NCBI GenBank assembly: GCA_963513935.1
Contig: OY740767.1
Span: forward strand, 152,216,431 to 152,280,430
Length of the DNA stretch: 64,000 bases
Reading direction: 5' to 3'
From: Aphrophora alni
Lineage: Eukaryota; Arthropoda; Insecta; Hemiptera; Aphrophoridae
Positions 24,020 to 35,200 of this stretch are shown piece after piece. A model generated the notes under the pieces. The model did not search any database. It saw nothing but the letters and a program-made list of their open reading frames with translations, and was not told where the DNA came from. Each line of letters opens with the position of its first letter. Position 1 is the first letter of the stretch. A program made the position numbers and the translations under genes.

Positions 24020-24461
24020 GACAAACAAAGTTAAGTTTTGTTTCCTCGGCGATATATATATATTTTAGCGATTTTACACACGGGTTTAATCTTCACGTTT
24101 TACTAAAATTTCAACATAATCGGTAAAGCCGATTTAGAAAAATTGTCTTTTATAAAAACCCTACCGGTATTTTTGAAAAATGCGACCTATACGTATCTTG
24201 GCCAGCTACCCCCAAATTTAGAGTTATCAAAATTTCGAGAAAAAAAAAATCTCGATTTGTTGCCAAAATATGTCGTAATACCAAATTTATTAAAATCTGT
24301 CCTCAAGTTAGGGCTGTAAGACCTTCAGAACGGACATATCAGCAGAAAACTTGGCCTTGATTTAACATAACTATCTCTATTAACTTACAGTAGTGATTTT
24401 TGGTTGGTTTTTGTTTGGTTTTGGGGATTGGTGAGTAAGAAAGTTTGTGCAATGTTTCTAC
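24020..24461. repeat. RepB copy, rearranged
   Basis: The left part has TCACGTTTTACTAAAATTTC (RepB body, - sense). The right part has TTGTTTGGTTTTGGGGATTG, then GTGAGTAAGAAAGTTTGTGC (RepB terminus, + sense), so two pieces in opposite orientation are joined. The terminus runs directly into the 55-bp satellite. Confidence 0.5.
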
Positions 24462-25439
24462 ACATGTTTCGCACACTGTCAGGCGGCATCTTCAGGATAG
24501 CTATATAAATACATTAACATGTTTCGCACACTGTCAGGCGGCATCTTCAGGATAGCTATATAAATACATTAACATGTTTCGCACACTGTCAGGCGGCATC
24601 TTCAGGATAGCTATATAAATACATTAACATGTTTCACACACTGTCAGGCGGCATCTTCAGACTAGCTATATAAATACATTAACATGTTTCTCACACTGTC
24701 AGGCGGCATCTTCAGGCTAGCTATATAAATACATTAACATGTTTCGCACACTGTCAGGCGGCATCTTTAGGCTAGCTATATAAATACAATAACATGTTCA
24801 CACACTGTCAGGCGGCATCTTCAGACTAGCTATATAAATACATTAACATGTTTCGCACACTGTCAGGCGGCATCTTCAGGCTAGCTATATAAACACAATA
24901 ACATGTTTCACACACTGTCAGGCGGCATCTTCAGGCTAGCTATATAAACACAATAACATGTTTCACACACTGTCAGGCGGCATCTTCAGGCTAGCTATAT
25001 AAATACATTAACATGTTTCGCACACTGTCAGGCGGCATCTTCAGGCTAGCTATATAAATACAATAACATGTTTCACACACTGTCAGGCGGCATCTTCAGG
25101 CTAGCTATATAAATACATTAACATGTTTCATACACTGTCAGGCGGCATCTTCAGGCTAGCTATATAAATACATTAACATGTTTCGCACACTGTCAGGCGG
25201 CATCTTCAGGCTAGCTATATAAATACATTAACATGTTTCGCACACTGTCAGGCGGCATCTTCAGGCTAGCTATATAAATACAATAACATGTTTCATACAC
25301 TGTCAGGCGGCATCTTCAGACTAGCTATATAAACACAATAACATGTTTCACACACTGTCAGGCGGCATCTTCAGGCTAGCTATATAAATACAAAACATGT
25401 TTCGCACACTGTCAGGCGGCATCTTCAGGCTAGCTATAT
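24462..25439. repeat. 55-bp satellite, 18 tandem copies
   Basis: The unit begins ACATGTTTCGCACACTGTCA, continues GGCGGCATCTTCAGGCTAGC and ends TATATAAATACATTA (55 bases). I count 18 copies of the GGCGGCATCT block over 978 bases. Units differ at few positions (CGC/CAC/CTC/CAT after GTTT; GGATAGC/GGCTAGC/GACTAGC; CATTA/CAATA), and variants alternate along the array, as expected from unequal exchange. On the - strand every unit reads CTGAAGA, 18-base spacer, GAA, ACATGT, T, the hammerhead-like arrangement seen at three other places. Confidence 0.95.
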
Positions 25440-26925
25440 TAAAAAATAACGCTTGCAGATTAAAGCACAACATTGACTGATATTAGTATCTACATAGACA
25501 CAACTATTCAAAAACAAAACATATATAACCACACATTACATGAGGGGATTGAGACCAATCCACCCTATACACCCTAAAACTTTTAAAACTAATAATTTGA
25601 CGTTCTTCTAAAGTTTATAACACCAATAACAAGCTGTCATAACCTCAAATATAATGCAATAAATACGTCTGTAGGTAAAACTAAAAACTATTATAAGCTT
25701 TACTATGAGTTGTCCAGAGTTAGGTTTGATGACAGATAGGATACCGCCTGTACATTTCTGCTATAAAATTATTTATCATACAAATCTAGTCATTTTTTGT
25801 TTGTCGTATGTGGACAGTTTTAATCATGTTTGGTTGTGTGGGCGTATTGAGGTCATATCCCTGGACTTTCTTTTTTTTTATTAATACTCAGAATTTGTTG
25901 ATAGTTTTTATAAGTAAAAAACACCAAATTACTATTTTCGTAATACAATTATGGTCATGTTTGTAGCATCACCGTCTTGGTCACCATCTCTCCAAAAATG
26001 TCAGTTGGGGCTGTCACGGAGACGTTATAAAATATTTAATTTCTCAAAATTAACTCAACCGATTTCGTTCAGATTTTAGTGAACTGTAAAGATGCAGCAT
26101 TTATGTTCATAACACGGGTATTATCGGATGTTTCTATAAGCAACTAATTACAAAATTGTCAAAAAAAAATTTTTTAATAACTTAAATAAATTACGTTCAT
26201 TTCCATCGCGAAGTGCATAAAGAAACCCTGAATTTAAGACTCCAAAATATCTTCTAACAAATAATTCCCAAAAGTTATAGAGCACTTTCGTTTTAATGGG
26301 TGATTTTTTGTAGAAATATATTCATTTACAAATTGACGCACTTGTTTATCATCATAATACTGTCAATATATTTTATGAAAATTTAAACCATATTTATTGA
26401 GATACCATTAAAAAAAATTATTAATCTCTATTTTTCTTTAAACAATTGTTGTACGCTACCTAGTTTTTTGGAGTGCTTTATAATAGAAAAATTGCATACC
26501 TCCCTCTTCATCCAATCTGAAAATGATAAAGACGCCATTAAAAAAAATAAATTAAAAAATAACTTCCGTTTATGATACCGTACTCTACATAGTACAAAAT
26601 GTCATGTACGATCCCTACCTAATGACATCAGTACACCTGAATACACACAGATATTAGCTGGTTAGGTCTACTATTAGCCTACAACTAACATTATTTGCTT
26701 CGACTGTGTGTCTTTAATAACTGAAACTTAATAAATGGTTTACTAACAAACACAAAGCAAACCATTTATGTTATATGTACAGGGCCACCGATGGGGTTTC
26801 AGAAAGTATAAGATTTACTAAAAAAAATTCAAATTGGGAACTTTACCTACTTTTTCCTCTGTAATAAAATTGTGCATTAGATTTTTTTAAAATTCGACCG
26901 TCATTTTATACTATGGCGGCCAAAT
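25440..26925. other. intergenic, AT-rich
   Basis: A weak RepB-like stretch lies at about 26000-26110 (CTCAACCGATTTCGTTCAGA). No gene seen. Confidence 0.35.
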
Positions 26926-26933
26926 AAAAAATG

Positions 26934-27433
26934 GGTAATTATATAGCAGAGTAGCCTCACTTCAAAATCAATTTTTATGGGTTTTATTCGTCAAATAAAT
27001 GTTGGAAAAATATTTTATTATCGAAAAAAAGTGTCGGAAAGATGATTACATAATATAATTAGACAAGTTTTTTTTCGTGAAAAAATTAACTCTGTGTTAT
27101 CTTTCATACTCATGACATTCACTTCAATAAAAGTACGGAAGGTTTGGCCAGGTGGTTTTATATATAGCAACCTGGCCAAACCTTTCGTGACATATAATAA
27201 TACAGCCCTACATATTTACAGCAAAGAAAACATTATTTATTGTTATGAAGTAAGGTAGGCCCTATTTAGTAGAGGTTAAGATTTTCTGATTAAGATTTTC
27301 TTGTGTAATTGTACTATGTAATCATCTTTCCGACACTTTTTTTCGATAATAAAATATTTTTCCATCATTTATTTGACGAATAAAACCCATAAAAATTGAT
27401 TTTTAAGTGAGGCTACTCTGCTATATAATTACC
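26934..27433. mobile_element. 500-bp TIR element with 8-bp target duplication
   Basis: Near-perfect inverted arms of about 120 bases (26934-27058 and 27310-27433) start GGTAATTATATAGCAGAGTA. The direct repeat AAAAAATG flanks it exactly (26926-26933 and 27434-27441). In the middle, at 27141-27184, lies the hairpin GGTTTGGCCAGGT...ACCTGGCCAAACC, also found inside the element at 18722. There is no coding sequence, so it is a non-autonomous, foldback-like element. Arm length and near-identity suggest it is younger than most elements here. Confidence 0.85.
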
Positions 27434-27441
27434 AAAAAATG

Positions 27442-28189
27442 TCTTATTCCCCAAATTCGTCAAAGTTGTATTTAAAATACACGGGAATAAAGACCAATTT
27501 TTTAAATTTCAGTTATACAGGTATATGTTTTTATGGATACTGTTTAATTTGGGTTTTATAACATACATAAAATGTATTTTATCGATTCATAGACATTATA
27601 ACAAAGAAGTGAATTATTGAATCTTTAAAGTAAGCTGGAAACTAGTGGTACAGTGCTTTTTTAATTGTGTTACGATGAATTTGAAAATAAGATAGCTCTC
27701 TTCTATAATTCCTTCGTGAGTTCAGGTACTCCGGGGACCTTGCAGGCTCGTATGTACCTAACCTATTGTGAGCTGGTGCTCCAGCTTGCTGGTATATTAA
27801 TTTCATCCTCATAGGAATCCTAAATACCTACCTCCTCTCAACTTTCCTTCCTTTAAAACCCAAATATAACCCAAGAAATCTTAAAATCTTCTTTAAAATC
27901 CAAATTCAATATACAAAAAATGGGGGTTTCCATAAACAAATTTAGTATTGGTTGTTATCGTCATATTGCTAAATGGCGGGAAAATTTAAAAAAATTAAAT
28001 ACACAAATTTATCACGAAGAAAAAAGTAGGTGAGCCCCCCCCCCCTACCATTAGAGGTTTTCTATAAATCTTATATTATTTTCAGAGATCACAATGGTGA
28101 TGCAGTTAAAAAAAGACACTCTGTATATATATTTTAAATCTTTTTTTTTTAATTGTTGAATAAAAACGAGGAACATCCTTGTATAAGGA
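27442..28189. other. intergenic
   Basis: A short RepA-like tail may lie near 27720-27800 (GTGAGTTC-GGTACT, CCTTGCAGGCTCG). No gene seen. Confidence 0.3.
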
Positions 28190-28300
28190 AAATTACATGA
28201 GTCAAAAAAATTGACATTAGGTTTTTCTGTATATATCCGTTATTAGGTCTCCTGAGACCTAAAAATTGTTTTTTTTTTTAATGTAGTCTGTCATAATACA
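28190..28300 (+). repeat. RepB fragment
   Basis: ATGAGTCAAAAAAATTGACA, then TATATCCGTTATTAGGTCTC, then CTGAGACCTAAAAATTG: the same series as at 11590. Confidence 0.55.
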
Positions 28301-28339
28301 ACTCCAACGTGTGAATCACATTCTGTAAGTGTGCAAACA

Positions 28340-28480
28340 AAATAAAAGTACTCATAGCGTCAATGTTGGAAAAGAACAAGTGCTGGTAGAGAAGATGAAA
28401 GAAGGGATCTAACCCAGGACTAGGTGTAGATCCAGCTAGGTTACTCGGGATTATCACATCGGGCTATCTATTTAAGTAAA
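28340..28480 (-). repeat. RepA copy
   Basis: Inverse landmarks GGAAAAGAACAAGTGCTGGT, GGGATCTAACCCAGGACTAG, GTAGATCCAGCTAGGTTACT. Confidence 0.6.
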
Positions 28481-28719
28481 TAAACTCTTCATGGTTCATT
28501 TTCGCTTTTCAGCTGAATAATTTCAAACTGTATTTCTTTGCGAGATGACAACCAACACAACGTTAGAAATCGGTATTTTGAGTTTTGTTCTTATGCTCAT
28601 TTCTTAAATATTGCGTGTGCCCCTCGGGGCTCCCTTGTAGCGAGTACGTGTGTTGCATCACGTGTGTCTAGTCCTGTGTTAGATTACTGTTTTTCATATT
28701 TCCTTATCATATATCCAAT

Positions 28720-28920
28720 ATCAGGTCTCTCTTGGCCAACTTTTATTCTCTTCCGAACATGACGCAGTTCTCTAGGACTAAGGGATGTTTATAAAATCCC
28801 TTAGGTTAAATGTCTTGGGTTAAATCCACTCTTTCATCGTTCTTGACCAACTTTTGTTCACTTCCGAACATGACGCTTATCTCGAGGTTTTATAAAGGTT
28901 TAAAGGTTTTTCCCTTTAAA
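28720..28920 (+). repeat. RepA, two partial copies in tandem
   Basis: TTGGCCAACTTTTATTCTCT at 28731 and TTGACCAACTTTTGTTCACT at 28845, each followed by TCCGAACATGACGC, indicate a short duplication inside the repeat. Confidence 0.6.
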
Positions 28921-29153
28921 AAAAAATCACAGAAGTAGCCTATGCAATTAAATTAATCGTAAACTCTAGAGTTCATCCGTGTAAAACAATTAATGGTTTA
29001 TAATTAAAATCAATTATAATTTATCAAAATATTTTGATAACAAGCTTATAATTGTGTCTAGGTATAACTTTATTCATGTTTTGTTAGTTTTCAGTTTAGT
29101 AAATTGTTTGAATTATAATCAATCTAACCTAAAGATACACGTGATTTGTTCAT

Positions 29154-29155
<2 letters not shown>

Positions 29156-29212
<57 letters not shown>
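29156..29212. repeat. (AT)n microsatellite
   Basis: About 28 uninterrupted AT units. Confidence 0.95.
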
Positions 29213-29214
<2 letters not shown>

Positions 29215-29322
29215 TTTTTTTGCGAATCTAGTCTTGTATTAAAGTTGTATAAAATACGGAATTCTAGTGAACAATATTTGTGGGGCTAAAGGATATCGTC
29301 TGTTATTGGAAGTAAATAGTTA

Positions 29323-29544
29323 ACAATAATATTTCAAGTGAAAAATATACGACCTAGACTGGGAATCGAACCCAGGACCTTTGGCTGACTTTAGTTGCTG
29401 CAATTTTGAGTTTCCAATTAATTACCTCGCATATGCGACATTGAAATTAATTTTCACTCATTTTTCAGCCCTTACGCATGAGCCAAAGGTCCTGGGTTCG
29501 ATTCCCAGTCTAGGTCGTATATTTTTCACTTGAAATATTATTGT
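29323..29544. mobile_element. 222-bp palindromic element with tRNA T-arm-like arms
   Basis: The arms 29323-29386 and 29481-29544 are 64 bases each and exact inverses. Each arm contains CTGGGTTCGATTCCCAG, the consensus shape of a tRNA T arm with the RNA polymerase III B box (GGTTCGATTCC). The 94-base centre is not repeated. No complete tRNA can be folded: acceptor and D arms are missing. It looks like a foldback or MITE-like element whose arms derive from a tRNA-related sequence. I could not identify a target duplication. Confidence 0.8.
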
Positions 29545-30539
29545 AAATTCAATATTTGCTAATAAAAAACGTATAAGCGGAAAAATCAAATAATTAAAAT
29601 ATCTATAAATAGTTAAGTCAGTATGATGGATCCCATTGTTTATTAAACCGAAAACCTATGAACGAGGTTAATCTTTATATATACAGGCTGTCCTGAGAAA
29701 GGAGTTTCGGTATATATACATCAAAACGAACACAAAAAATGTCAAATAATCGAATTCCTCTTCATTATCCGTCTATCCGCCATTTTGTTCTTGTTTTTTA
29801 TTTCTAATTTTACATACAATTTTATTACTTTTAATATCACTGAGACCTTCGTCAAAGTTTATCTCTGTTATATAATTTTCCCTTCCATTCTTTACACAAA
29901 TATTTATCTTATCCAATATTACTTTTAATAGAATATCTCTTTTGATTTTAAAGCAATAATAATTTGAATATAAATGAGGTGAAGTAAAAGAGAAGATAAA
30001 TTTGTTTCCAGATATAACTTGTATTCGACGCCATTACTTGGTAAATTAAATACTTTTTTAAATAAACAATCGTTCGACCTTTCCCCGTACTTTGAATCCG
30101 TAATATAGTATTGTTTAAAAATTTGTAGTTTTGCTGGAAAGTAGGACATTTTTATTAAACATTATATTGTTAAAAACATTGCTAATTTTCCTTTAGAAAA
30201 TTTGTCTTTGAAATGTGTCTCCATTGATAAACGATGATGCAAAATGCATTCCCCAAATATTACTAATTGTTTACTATTTGAAGTCGCCACTTGTGTTAGA
30301 CAAGGTTACCATTGTTTCTTAGACTTATTAAGATCAACCTCAGAGTACAATACTCTGCAAAGCGTATTAAGCTGATGCTAATTTACTACTCTTAAATGCT
30401 ACCAGCCCTGTATTATATCTTTTCTTTGATCTGATTTTATATTTAATTAAATTGTTACATATTGAAGGTACCTAAGAAGTGTAAAATCGAGCTTTTATTC
30501 TATTCTTGAACCGTAATATCGTTACACTATTACACTAGT
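29545..30539. other. intergenic, AT-rich
   Basis: Nothing recognised. Confidence 0.35.
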
Positions 30540-31440
30540 AATACTATTTCCAGAATGCTATTTCGTACACGGGTTTGAGTCGCTATACTTCACATTTCAC
30601 TAAAATTTGAACGAAATCGGTAGAGTCGTTTTTGAAAAATTACGTACTGTATTTAAAAAATATATATTGCCGACATATTACAATAACTCATAAACCGGCA
30701 GTTTTTTGAGAAACGCCGACCAATACGTTTTGTTTGAGTTCTAAGAGGCTATACTTGAGCAAAATTTTATTTAAAATCATTGGAGCCGATTTTAAAAGAA
30801 AATCGTAATTTTTTGTTTTTTTTTTCTCATTATACTTCACATTTCACTAAAATTTGAACGAAATCGGTAGAGTCGTTTTTGAAAAATTACGTATTTAAAA
30901 ATATATATTGCCGACATATTACAACAACTCACAAACAGGCATTTTTCTGAGGAGAAATAACGACCAATACGTTTTGTTTGAGTTCTAAGAGGCTAAACTT
31001 GAGCAAAATTTTATTAAAAACATTGGAGCCGATTTTGAAAAGAAAATCGTAATTTTTTGTTTTTGTTTCTCATTATACTTCACATTTCACTAAAATTTGA
31101 ACGAAATCTGTATAGTCGTTTTTGAAAAATTACGTATTTAAAAATATATATTGTCGACATATTACAACAACTCACAAACAGGCATTTTTCTGAGGAGAAA
31201 TAACGACCAATACGTTTTGTTTGAGTTCTAAGAGGCTAAACTTGAGCAAAATTTTATTAAAAACATTGGAGCCGATTTTGAAAAGAAAATCGTAATTTTT
31301 TGTTTTTGTTTCTCCTGGTAACCCTAAATTTCAAGTTCAATTTTTTTTTTTAAATTCGTCAAAATATGACTACTTATCAAATTTGTTTAAAAAACGTTCC
31401 AGACGTTTTGACTGCTGAGCACTTCACAGACGATAGGACA
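30540..31440 (-). repeat. RepB body, about 245 bp in three tandem copies
   Basis: CACATTTCACTAAAATTTGA starts at about 30591, 30838 and 31081. Each unit continues with ACGAAATCGGTAGAGTCG, ATATTGCCGACATATTACAA, GACCAATACGTTTTGTTTGA, and GAGCCGATTTTGAAAAG. Copies 2 and 3 are almost identical to each other; copy 1 differs more, so the last duplication is recent. The strand is set relative to the 58.8 kb copy. Confidence 0.8.
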
Positions 31441-31839
31441 GAGACAGACATCATTTCAAAAAAATACTTTGGGATTCACCTTCTCCAAAAGTATATTTTT
31501 GTGCTCGACTTTTAAAGCACGACGACAGTGCTCCCGTGATGCCTTAATAACCCCCTCACTAATGTAACGGGTCATTGTTATTGCCGTTGTTGGTAATTTC
31601 CGATGAAGGACAGAGTCACAGAGAGGCCATCCTTTCATAACAGTTTTATATTCTTGATCGTGACATCATGTTTTACTTAATACCCAAACCTGAGACCATT
31701 GCCAACTGTTTAAATCTAAACTTATTTGGGTTAAAATTGTATAGATATTTGAAATACGGATTTGTCAATGTACGGTTCCGCAAAAAGTTAATAATAATAA
31801 TGTATTCTGTGTAATAATAATGGAATATAAATAAACTGT
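31441..31839. other. intergenic
   Basis: A short - strand open frame (31456-31638) reads like ordinary protein but has no recognisable motif or splice context. Confidence 0.3.
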
Positions 31840-32060
31840 GTACAAACATTGCACAAACTTTCTCTCTCATTCATTTCCAAAATCAAATAAAAAGGAACCA
31901 ATATATTTAGTCACCAGAATACCAGTTAGGTCGTTATAAAAATAAACGATGGCCGCCATCTTTGTAAAAATATTTAAATAGGGTCTAAACTTGCTTCGTT
32001 TGTGTCATAAACGTGTCTTCGTTTACAAGCTTTTCGATGGTAGTTAACCTCAAAAGTTGA
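31840..32060 (-). repeat. RepB end fragment
   Basis: GCACAAACTTTCTCTCTCAT, then ATTTCCAAAATCAAATAAAA, then TCTAAACTTGCTTCGTTTGT, the inverse terminus as at 17330 and 35490. Confidence 0.6.
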
Positions 32061-32260
32061 GTTATAAAAAAATATTTTAAAAAGTCTCGCATATATTTAA
32101 TATGCACGCATGATTAATTTGATTAACATTCTTTATTTTGAGACAAATTTGGGCACATACGACAGACAAACGTAATTCCAAAACGATTTTTTGACCCAAC
32201 ACATATAGCCTGTGATATACCAGAGCAACTACAAAATGAATGGGAACAACTTTCAACATT

Positions 32261-32300
32261 TTTTTTTTTTTTTTTTTTTATTTTATTTTTTATATATATA
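32261..32300. repeat. poly(T)/AT-rich tract
   Basis: A T-run of about 19 followed by TATTTTATTTTTTATATATA. Confidence 0.8.
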
Positions 32301-32886
32301 TTTTCGATCACTCAAATGTATTATCTTTCTTTCTGTGATCAACGTCTTCTTATTTTGTTTCCATCTCACTAAATCTTTATTAATGGTAACAAATTCACTA
32401 ACTAGACAAAATCACATATAAATGTGAGGTTATGCTTTGAAGTTTATCATAAAGAGAGGACAGGATGCACCTTATCGTTATCATTGTCGAGTTCGACCTC
32501 CTTTCTTATTTTAAGCCGTTTTGTTATTCTCTCAATTTGGTGGGCTAGTTGTAGGCCTACACTTCTATGCCCTTAAGGCCATTTCACACCGGCGTACTGA
32601 ACGTCCTGGACGTTTGGTACGTTTTTGTCAAAATAAATCGCTTCCCATGCTATCAAATGAGCCATTTCACACCGCGCGTACAGAACGTACCGAACGTCCT
32701 GGACGTCCGCGACGTTTTTCGGAGGATCGCTCGGAGAGTGATTTTTCACAAACGTCCAGAACGTCCACGGCCTAGCGCATGCGCAATGAACACTTCGGAA
32801 CCACGTGCTCCGCTCCTGTCATTTCTGCAAAACCCCGCGTCATCTGCAGTGTGTTTGTTGTTGCTGGTGTTTTGTGCATTTGTACC

Positions 32887-32979
32887 ATGGAAGCGTTGTT
32901 GGAAGAAGTACGTGATCATCCTGTAATCTGGGACACAACCCTAGAAATATACAGGGACCTGGTTTTTATAAATGAATAA
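32887..32979 (+). pseudogene. MADF-like protein of the Harbinger element, N-terminal fragment
   Basis: From the ATG at 32887 it reads MEALLEEV, then RDHPVIWDTTLEIYRDLV, then FINE and stops. The pattern L-(I/L)-E-x-V-x-x-x-P-x-(I/L)-W-D-x-x-x-x-x-Y-R-D is the start of a MADF domain. The domain is cut after its first helices where the internal deletion begins, so it cannot be functional. It is divergent from the transposase fragment. Confidence 0.6.
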
Positions 32980-33235
32980 AAAATGTTAAATGTAAAAAAA
33001 AAAAAAAAAAAAATTACTTTATTTGAAACTGTTTTTTGATGATTTAAATTTATATAATACATTATTTTGTATTTTTATATTTAATTAACATAACTTGTAT
33101 CTTCCAATTTATATTTCTAACATTAACAGTTGTCTATTTAAAACTACTTACATACTTATGGTCTAAATAAAATGGTATCGTTATGGTGATTACTAGATAA
33201 CCTAACCTAACTTGTTATCATATGATTTTTCTTAC

Positions 33236-33574
33236 CTTAAACAAATAGCGAGTCTCTCTTTGCTAGTAATTGCCTCTCTATAGTTAGTGTCGGTTTTTCT
33301 GATATCAAAATCGATAATTGACAATACTACTTCAAACTGATCGGGAGTTAATCTAAAATAAGTTCTGAACCTATCTTCATCCAGCTCCAGATCATGCATC
33401 AAGTGATGGTATTCTCCAAACCTCTTCCGTTTTTTTATTTATGGGATGTATCCATTTACTTCTTTTTGTTAACGAATATAATAATACTAAGTCGTCATTA
33501 CTATCACTACTCGACTCGTTCATCCACGGAACAGAAAACCCGGCCTCACACCAAGGAACTATCGGAAAAGACAT
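33236..33574 (-). pseudogene. PIF/Harbinger transposase, N-terminal fragment
   Basis: On the - strand: SSSDSNDDLVLLYSLTKRSK, then WIHPINKK, then after a frame change RFGEYHHLMHDLELDEDRF, YFRLTPDQFEVVLSIIDF, TDTNYREAITSKERLAICL. The blocks W-V-x-P-I-N, G-E-Y-H-x-L, Y-F-R-(L/M)-x-P-x-Q-F and T-N-Y-R-x-x-I-x-x-x-E-R-L are the conserved start of PIF/Harbinger (DDE_Tnp_4) transposases. The DDE catalytic part is absent. Confidence 0.75.
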
Positions 33575-33748
33575 CTTTGCACAGGTAACAACTACACTGA
33601 GTGAGAGGTGGCACTTGACTGATCGAGCGAACGTCCTGGTCCTGGACGTTTGGTACGTTGTTGGGCGGTGTGGAATGGGCGCGTACCGAACGTCCCAAAC
33701 GTACCAAACGTCCAGGACGTTCAGTACGCCGGTGTGAAAAGGCCTTAA

Positions 33749-35059
33749 GATTGGGATTTTTTAATTTTAAATCTCGAAAAGGAAAAAACTAACTGGAAAC
33801 TTGCAAAATTGGTGGGTCGACGTTTCTATTGCACCAATTGCAAGTTTCTATAATCCACGTATATACATTACTAGTATTGATATTTAAGTACAACAGCAGG
33901 AGAGTAGCCTATATTGGGCACATGTCTTTCCTCGTATATGTGTTTTTCTATTCAATGTTGTGCGATTGATTAACCTGCGCGTGCGCGAAACGTAGCTACA
34001 ATTGGATTGAAGAAGTTATCCACTCATTTAGTTACAGTTTATAGGTTAAACCAACAAAAACTTATAATATACTTAAATACATTTTTTGTGGATATATTCT
34101 TTAATGGTCCACTGATTCAAAAAAAGTCTTGATTGTTTGTCTTTTGTAATAAGAGACATGGTCGTCATCACCAGTTCATTATTGGGGGGGGGGGCATATG
34201 CCGGGGTCTGGGGGTATGGAAATTTTTTTAAGTTGAACTTCTCAAAACATCGTTTTTATGCATTTATTTATGCGTTTGTAACAGAAATGTAATGTTAAAA
34301 ACCCTAGTAAAGACAAAGCCCGATCTTTACCTTTTAAGGTTTTAAGTAAATCATTCGTTTTTAGCAAAAATATTTTTACATCTCAAATATTGGGGGGGAC
34401 GCGTCCCCCCGCCCCCCCGGCGATGACGCCCATGATAAGAGAAGTAGTTTGTCTTTCGTACACCCGAACGCAGTCTGTCGGTGATATGACCTACAGCCGA
34501 AACGTGTGTATGTGGGCATATTTTGCCCGTATCGAGAGTCTTTTTCGTTAATTTTTTCGATAACTCCAAATTTGTGGGAAACTGTCCTAAGGAAAAAACT
34601 AAAACATTTCATTCAAATTTTAGTAAACTGTAAATTAATAATCCGAAACCTTTATTGATTTTGTTTAGGGGCGTAATTTGGCAAAAACTAAAATTAACTT
34701 TGACCCCCCCCCTTCATTGAAAGCTCGATTTTAAAACAACGACTTAACGGTGAGGACAATTTTATGGCTCAAAGAAAGCCAGTTTAGGCTCTTATTATGT
34801 GTTTGTTTAAACATTTTACCAAATTTAAAGGTTCTGACGTCCATTGTTTCGATTGACAATTCCAGAACTGACGTTTTTAATGAACAATAGTTTAGGTTAT
34901 TTTTGATTTGGTTAGTGGATGGGTGAGTGTGGACAATGTTGTTGCACCGTAGAGTAGTGCTATAAAACTTTAAATTAAAGATATAGAATCACTAGTTTCC
35001 TTCAAATCTTTCTCTTTTTCCTTTGTCGTTTAAAGCCAAAAATATTTTCGGCCTTCGTC
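33749..35059. other. intergenic with G-rich blocks
   Basis: A G-run lies at 34184-34194. At 34391-34421 a G/C palindrome (GGGGGGGACGCGTCCCCCC) is followed by a second C-run. Ends of this kind occur in some DNA transposons, but I could not find the partner end. Confidence 0.4.
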
Positions 35060-35200
35060 ACCTAATAAAGCAAAGTAAAAAAGAACATCAAATAGAGACC
35101 CTTTATCCTTCGCATACTGAAATAGCGTCGGTCGGAAAAGTGAAAAGAGAGGGATATAACCCAAGAATCCAGCTAGATTACCACTAAAGTGAACCCCTAA
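35060..35200 (-). repeat. RepA copy, decayed
   Basis: Inverse landmarks AAATAGAGACCCTTTATCCT, GGGATATAACCCAAGAATCC, AGCTAGATTACC. Confidence 0.5.

Larger units (their letters stand above)
32577..33744. mobile_element. PIF/Harbinger-type transposon, internally deleted
   Basis: Ends of about 50 bases are inverse: GGCC(A/T)TTTCACACCGGCGT, then ACTGAACGTCCTGGACGTTT. TTAA lies outside both ends. The element holds the first parts of two divergent genes: a MADF-type DNA-binding protein (+, 32887) and a PIF/Harbinger transposase N-terminal region (-, up to about 33574). This gene pair is typical of PIF/Harbinger transposons, where the transposase is accompanied by a Myb/SANT/MADF protein. Only N-terminal parts remain and an A-run joins them, so a large internal deletion removed the catalytic region. 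CGTCC/ACGT-rich subterminal repeats are numerous in the first and last 150 bases. Confidence 0.8.

Noticed and set aside
24462..25439. CRISPR-like array
   Set aside because: Eukaryotic context; whole 55-bp units repeat without unique spacers.
29481..29530. tRNA gene suggested by GGTTCGATTCC and a T-arm hairpin
   Set aside because: No acceptor, D or anticodon arm can be formed; the sequence is one arm of an exact palindrome.
34391..34430. G/C-run palindrome as a transposon end or quadruplex
   Set aside because: No partner end or target duplication found; mentioned only in the regional note.
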